Shown: one piece after another, positions 59,538 through 64,000 of the stretch
Layout of the letters: each line of letters opens with the position of its first letter
Position numbering within the stretch: position 1 is the stretch's first letter
Virus record (IMG/VR): IMGVR_UViG_3300031746_000003
Coordinates: 1 to 64,000 of that record
Direction: 5' to 3' (one strand)
Length of the DNA stretch: 64,000 bases
DNA from: a virus
Translations under genes and position numbers: made by a program
The notes under the pieces: generated by a model
What the model was told of the DNA's origin: nothing
Seen by the model: only the letters and a program-made list of their open reading frames with translations
Database searches by the model: none

Positions 59538-59869
59538 TATCCGTACGTCACTACCTACCAGAGTACGCTGACAGCTTTGCCAAGTTAGCTGGGGTATTGC
59601 CAGCTACCGTAGCTAAGAAGCCTGACAGCCAGCTTAAGCGAACGCTTCAGACAGCGGCTAAGGGAGCTCTTGGTATTGGGCTAGGTACTGCCGCAGGTTT
59701 TGGTATTGGGGCAGCTACTGATGCTATAGCTCGCGGGCTTAGTGGCAAGCCTTCTGGCATACCTGAGTTCAAGTATATCGTTCCTGTGTTAACTGCCGGG
59801 ATGCTGGTGTCTAAGGCTTTGTGGCAAGCTAAGGAACAGGAGGCTCTACGTGGCAGGAAAGATCGTTGA
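59534..59869 (+). CDS. Small membrane-type virion-block protein
   Basis: The 111-residue protein carries DSFAKLAGVLPATVAKK near its N-terminus, the clearest form of the recurring peptide. One or two Gly/Ala hydrophobic segments follow ('GALGIGLGTAAGFGIGAATD' and 'YIVPVLTAGMLVSKALW'). It overlaps both neighbours, by 4 and 20 bases. A small virion or assembly membrane protein is likely. Confidence 0.62.
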   Translation: MISVRHYLPEYADSFAKLAGVLPATVAKKPDSQLKRTLQTAAKGALGIGLGTAAGFGIGAATDAIARGLSGKPSGIPEFKYIVPVLTAGMLVSKALWQAKEQEALRGRKDR

Positions 59870-60755
59870 GACCAACCCGAACAGGGGTTTCCCTGATTCG
59901 AGCTTCAGGTATACACCCCTGCAGCATTTGCGTGTCTTGATGACTGCTTTTGCCCAGGGCATCTTTGCGGAGGCTCCTCCTGGTTTTTACCACTGGACTC
60001 CGGACATGAGCTCTACAGAGATCGTCATCACAGACGAGTCTCCCATCCATGTAGAGAAGGTAGGGCAGCGCCCGGCTATCACGTTCACGCGTGGCCCGGT
60101 GCAGTTCTACTCGCTTGGCATGGACGACATGTATAAGTACGACTTCGACACGGACCGTAAGACAAAGGTTGTCTTGGTCCCTGGCACGATGATCGTTAAC
60201 TGTTGCTCTCGTGTAGATATCGAGAGTGAGAACATTGCCTGGACATTCACGGAGCACATCTGGCTGCTACGTGACCGGCTAATGAAAGAGGGCTTCTTCG
60301 AGATAGGCAGGCAGCCTGGGATAGGCGCCCCTTCTCCAGCTGGTTCTATTGTGGCCGGTGACGGTGGTGACGAGTGGTTTGTTACTGCGGTAACAATCCC
60401 ATTCCAGTTCGGAAGGAAGTCCGCGTTTACCCCACTAGGTCAGCGGATCGTAAAGAACATAGAGCAGAAGCTGGATGTGGTGCACAACAGGGTAGCATCC
60501 CAGGGGTACCCGGATGCCCTCATAGACCTACCGATAAATATTCATACGTGTCCACCACCCCCATTTTCTCCAGCATCTGACGCACATGGGCGATCACCGG
60601 ACCCAGCTGGCGTAGCTGTAGCTGGCCCACAAGCTCAACCAGATCCATTAAACCCCGCTACTAGGCGGGTTATACGCAGTGTTCATCCTAATAGGCCATT
60701 TAGGTCTGCCTCCATGAGAGGTGTGCCTATTCCTATAAAAGACCCATGCGTGTAA
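59850..60755 (+). CDS. Putative tail/neck completion protein
   Basis: The 301-residue protein starts with GTG behind CAGGAGG. A folded beta/alpha domain spans 15-215 ('LRVLMTAFAQGIFAEAPPGF' and 'DEWFVTAVTIPFQFGRKSAF'), followed by a Pro-rich basic tail. It is the last gene before the sheath, where tail-completion proteins commonly lie. Family not recognised. Confidence 0.62.
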   Translation: MAGKIVETNPNRGFPDSSFRYTPLQHLRVLMTAFAQGIFAEAPPGFYHWTPDMSSTEIVITDESPIHVEKVGQRPAITFTRGPVQFYSLGMDDMYKYDFDTDRKTKVVLVPGTMIVNCCSRVDIESENIAWTFTEHIWLLRDRLMKEGFFEIGRQPGIGAPSPAGSIVAGDGGDEWFVTAVTIPFQFGRKSAFTPLGQRIVKNIEQKLDVVHNRVASQGYPDALIDLPINIHTCPPPPFSPASDAHGRSPDPAGVAVAGPQAQPDPLNPATRRVIRSVHPNRPFRSASMRGVPIPIKDPCV

Positions 60756-60817
60756 GAATCTTGTTGTGATTCACCACACTCCGAGCATAGCGAAGTTTTT
60801 CGTGAAAGGAGCCGCCA

Positions 60818-63800
60818 ATGGCTGCTGAACTCCCCCGCCCAGGGGTCGAAGTAATCCAGGTTTTCCGGACCACCTCCCCAACGGTGATCACCCCCACGCT
60901 CACGCCTTGCGTGGTCGGCGTAGCCAAGCAGATTGTTGATGTTCTGGTGCCAACGGGCTCTGGTAGCAACACGCTGAACACGGCGGCGTTGATTAACATG
61001 CCTGGCTTCTTCATCTCGAAGGATGCCGTTGGTGACCCGCCTATCTACAGCATTCTTGACGGCGATGCGTTTAGCATTTCCGTAAATGGTGGTGCAGATA
61101 TCACACTAGAGTTCTCTGACCTAGCGGCAGCTGGTCTTTCCCCAGCAGATATCGTTGCTCAGGTAAACGAGCAGCTGCTGGCGCAGAACGTCTCTAGCAT
61201 TCGCGCTACCCAGGTTGGAGATCTAACTTGGCGCCTAGCCACAGTTGGTCTTGGGGAGTTCCAGTACATCACCATACTAGACGCTGACGCTTCGGTGCTC
61301 AGCGCCTTTGGTATCGGCATAGGCAAGACCTACGCCGGTCTGGACAACTACAACCAGCTCATTGCTGAGATTCCTCAGGCAAACTTTCCAGACCCACGTA
61401 GCAATCTTTCGCAGTTGGCTATCGAGAACGATTCTATCCGAGTCTTTCTAGCGACCGGTAACGGAGCCAACCTACTAGAGACCAGCCGCACGTCAGCGTT
61501 CTGCCGTAATGGAGCTACCAGCAAGGTAGTTGTTACAGGTATTACGGACATTGCACTATTAGCCTTGTACGGCGGTGCGGGTACATTGGACACCACCGTA
61601 CTCAACATGTCCATAAATGGTGCGACGTCACCAACAGCACTGACCTTTGTAGGCCTTACAAACGCCTTAAATGAAGCAGCTATGTTGGCGGCTATCACGG
61701 CTACTTTCCCTGGTGTAGTAGCCAGCTTTGTAGCCGTGGGCCCAGTGCACAACCTTGTACTCACCACGACCATCAGTGGAGCACCTGCTCAGATTCGCAT
61801 CTTTGCTGGTACTGCCAACGCGATTCTGGGTCTCTCAGTGTCTGACACAGTGGGTGGAACTATCTCTGCTGTCGATGACGGCAATGGAGACACAGTTACT
61901 CCATTGATAGAGTTCGGTGGGTACACCCCACAGGCCTTTACGGTTACGCCTACCCAAGCGGTACTAACTGCGTCTTCTGCACTCACACTACCACCAGCAG
62001 CGGGCTCGACACTTATACTGAATGGTGGAGACCAGACACAGACGATCACCTTTGATGGTACTGAGGTACTAGCTGCTGCGGTACATGCGGCTATCAATGC
62101 CGTAGTTGGACCTGCCGCTGGTGGTCACATCACTGCAAGTGGGGCTACTCTAGTTCTTACCCACGACCGTTTTGGGACGGACAGTGTGATCAACATTGTC
62201 GGTGGTACAGCGCTAGCGACTAGCCTAGACCCCGGTGTAACACCGACTATTGTAGCTGGGGCTACGAAGCGCGGAATTGTGTCTAAGCCGGAGGCGGGTG
62301 ACTCGCTCTACTTAGATGGTTCGTTCTACGCGACCATTCTTCAGGTAGCACCTGGCCTTGTTACCAGCCGCGTGAAGATCGACCGACAGGTGCCAATTAA
62401 GGCTGACCTAGCGCAGACCTTCTACATCGTTGCCAACAACCTGCCTGGTATAGCAAGCAGGCCGCTACCGGAGCTAACCATCACCCTAAATGGGGACGTG
62501 GTTATCAAGCAGGAGCTCCTCAGGGAGATCACGGGCACCTCTGTAGGTACTCTACGAGCTCCTATCTACCTGGCGTACAAGGCCGTTCGTAAGGACGTTA
62601 CCTCGGCAGCTACCTCCCCTGGTCTCCTACGGTACGACAACACGACCACGCTTACTCAGGACCTCAGCCCGATTAACGTGTCCAACCCACTTGCCCTTGG
62701 GTTGTTCTTCGCTCTTCTCAATGCCCCAGGTGCTCAGGTTACTGGCATCGGTGTTGACGAGGTTAGCGCAGACTCCCCGTACGGCACAGTCGAAGGGTTC
62801 ACGCGAGCGGCTGAGTACCTTGAGAACTTCGAGGTCTACGCAATCGCTCCGCTGACCCACGACGATACGGTTGGCCAGGTGTACAACACCCACATCACGG
62901 TGATGAGCTCCCCCGCTAACAAGGGTGAGCGCATTGCTATCTGGAACCCGGCTACGCCAACCAAGAAGCTAGACACACTAGTTGCGTCTGGCTCTGATGG
63001 TAATAGCTCAGGTCCCAGCGGTACTCTGTTCGATACTGGTGTAGCTAACCTGTCTGCCCTTCTGCTGAACGCAGGGGTAAACCCGGTTGGTACGATACCG
63101 GTATCGAAGGGTGTGTTCCTGGACATCGCCAGTGACAGCAAGCACTACTCGGTGCAGTCTATCTCGGGCGCTACCGTCACCATCAGGACAGTGTTTGGTC
63201 CTGGTGAGAACACGGATGCTTTCTACTCCACTACTGACCTGAACACTCCCCCTCTGCCAGCCTCGCTTATAGAGGAAGCGTTTAGTGTTAAGGTCCGTGG
63301 AGCAGCACTCGCTACGGTATCAGGTATGCCTGACCGTAACGGTATTGCGGCCACCGTAACCGGCATTGGCCAGTCCTTCCTGAACCGCAGGTTCTGGATG
63401 ACCTTCCCTGACAAAGCGGGTGCTGTCATAGAGGGCACTGACCAGATCGTGGAGGGCTTCTACATGAACGCGGCTATCGCGGGCATGATTGGCCAGCAGC
63501 CTCCTCAGCAGTCCTTCACGAACTTCCCGATGACTGGGTTCACCCGAGTCATTGGATCGAGTGAAGTCTACTCGGAGCGTCAGCTGAACCAGATGGCTGC
63601 AGGTGGCGCGTACATCATCGTGCAGGACTTCATCGGAGCTCCGCTCATCGCCCGGATGGCTCTCACCACGGACCTCACGTCTGTGGAGACCCGTACGGAC
63701 TCCATCACGAAGGTTGTCGACTTCACCGCGAAGTTCCTGCGCAAGTCGCTCAAGAACTTCATTGGTAGGTTCAACATCACCCAGGGTCTACTGGACAGCC

Positions 63801-63973
63801 TTGGTACTGTTATCCAGGGTTCTCTAGGGTTCCTCATCGAGCACGGCATCCTCATCGGTGGGCAGCTGAACAACATTGTTCAGGACGAGACTGCTCCTGA
63901 CACGGTGCTTATCGATATCACCCTGGATGTTCCATATCCCTGCAACTACATCCGTCTGACCCTATTCATCTGA
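60818..63973 (+). CDS. Contractile tail sheath protein, enlarged with beta modules
   Basis: The 1051-residue protein starts behind AAAGGAG. The N-terminus (PGVEVIQVFRTTSP) and the C-terminal 250 residues (GTDQIVEGFYMNAAIAGMIG, 'SERQLNQMAAGGAYIIVQDF', 'FIGRFNITQGLLDSLGTVIQ') have the polymerising strand exchange ends and core fold of myovirus sheaths. Most sheaths have 400-700 residues. The extra length is largely three copies of a beta module of about 90 residues (roughly 70-170, 265-350 and 385-485), each ending in a G-x-A-x-x-x-L-like stretch. It proves a contractile tail. Confidence 0.86.
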   Translation: MAAELPRPGVEVIQVFRTTSPTVITPTLTPCVVGVAKQIVDVLVPTGSGSNTLNTAALINMPGFFISKDAVGDPPIYSILDGDAFSISVNGGADITLEFSDLAAAGLSPADIVAQVNEQLLAQNVSSIRATQVGDLTWRLATVGLGEFQYITILDADASVLSAFGIGIGKTYAGLDNYNQLIAEIPQANFPDPRSNLSQLAIENDSIRVFLATGNGANLLETSRTSAFCRNGATSKVVVTGITDIALLALYGGAGTLDTTVLNMSINGATSPTALTFVGLTNALNEAAMLAAITATFPGVVASFVAVGPVHNLVLTTTISGAPAQIRIFAGTANAILGLSVSDTVGGTISAVDDGNGDTVTPLIEFGGYTPQAFTVTPTQAVLTASSALTLPPAAGSTLILNGGDQTQTITFDGTEVLAAAVHAAINAVVGPAAGGHITASGATLVLTHDRFGTDSVINIVGGTALATSLDPGVTPTIVAGATKRGIVSKPEAGDSLYLDGSFYATILQVAPGLVTSRVKIDRQVPIKADLAQTFYIVANNLPGIASRPLPELTITLNGDVVIKQELLREITGTSVGTLRAPIYLAYKAVRKDVTSAATSPGLLRYDNTTTLTQDLSPINVSNPLALGLFFALLNAPGAQVTGIGVDEVSADSPYGTVEGFTRAAEYLENFEVYAIAPLTHDDTVGQVYNTHITVMSSPANKGERIAIWNPATPTKKLDTLVASGSDGNSSGPSGTLFDTGVANLSALLLNAGVNPVGTIPVSKGVFLDIASDSKHYSVQSISGATVTIRTVFGPGENTDAFYSTTDLNTPPLPASLIEEAFSVKVRGAALATVSGMPDRNGIAATVTGIGQSFLNRRFWMTFPDKAGAVIEGTDQIVEGFYMNAAIAGMIGQQPPQQSFTNFPMTGFTRVIGSSEVYSERQLNQMAAGGAYIIVQDFIGAPLIARMALTTDLTSVETRTDSITKVVDFTAKFLRKSLKNFIGRFNITQGLLDSLGTVIQGSLGFLIEHGILIGGQLNNIVQDETAPDTVLIDITLDVPYPCNYIRLTLFI

Positions 63974-63980
63974 GAGCCCA

Positions 63981-64000
63981 ATGGACATTGAGCACATCAG
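63981..64000 (+). CDS. Start of the next tail gene (3' partial)
   Basis: An ATG seven bases after the sheath stop, with GAGAG upstream, opens a frame (MDIEHI) that runs off the window. In myoviruses the tail tube gene usually follows the sheath, but six residues cannot confirm that. Confidence 0.35.

Noticed and set aside
1-64000. tRNA genes, CRISPR arrays, insertion sequences, lysis genes
   Set aside because: The gaps between genes were read by eye for cloverleaf arms, regular spaced repeats and transposase motifs, and proteins for lysozyme, amidase or holin patterns; none was convincing. A tRNAscan and profile search would settle this.

Overview
The window is 64 kb of a large tailed-phage (contractile-tail, myovirus-type) genome with a medium GC content. 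It holds a complete DNA-replication and recombination set and a long block of virion genes: portal, large terminase, prohead protease candidate, major capsid protein, head-tail connector candidates and a tail sheath. No tRNA, rRNA, CRISPR array, integrase, insertion sequence, holin or endolysin was recognised. The host cannot be named from the sequence. Ribosome binding sites of the GGAGG type are common.

Layout. Positions 1-1332 (+) carry the end of a glycine-rich tail-fibre-like gene and three small genes, closed by a strong bidirectional hairpin. Positions 1363-17127 (-) are a nearly gapless replication/recombination block: RusA-like resolvase, Cas4/RecB-like iron-sulfur nuclease, a small PD-(D/E)XK nuclease, RecA-like recombinase, HU-like protein, family A DNA polymerase, a zinc-rich possible ssDNA-binding protein, primase, DnaB-like helicase, Fe-S uracil-DNA glycosylase and an SF2 helicase. 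Positions 17232-24028 (+) start the virion block and end with the portal and one further gene. Positions 24064-28613 (-) interrupt it with a methyltransferase cassette and a six-gene operon built around a MoxR-type AAA+ ATPase and a VWA protein.

Positions 28701-35153 (+) encode the most striking gene: a 2150-residue single-chain multisubunit RNA polymerase in which beta and beta-prime are fused, with both catalytic centres intact. Next come a baseplate spike/hub candidate, virion proteins, a small GC-rich two-gene minus-strand cassette (39210-39820), the terminase region, a MerR-like regulator beside an ordered repeat (43353-44418, minus strand), and then 44443-64000 (+) with protease, capsid, connector, ferritin-domain, tail and sheath genes.

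Five minus-strand promoters share one pattern (NNCAAK, 17 bp, SATAAK), which ties the replication block, the AAA+/VWA operon and the two inserted cassettes together. No plus-strand copy was found by eye, so virion genes probably use other signals, possibly those of the fused RNA polymerase or its partner factors. Several virion-region proteins also share a short F-x-K-[LV]-A-like peptide, usually near the N-terminus, which may be a virion-targeting or processing signal.
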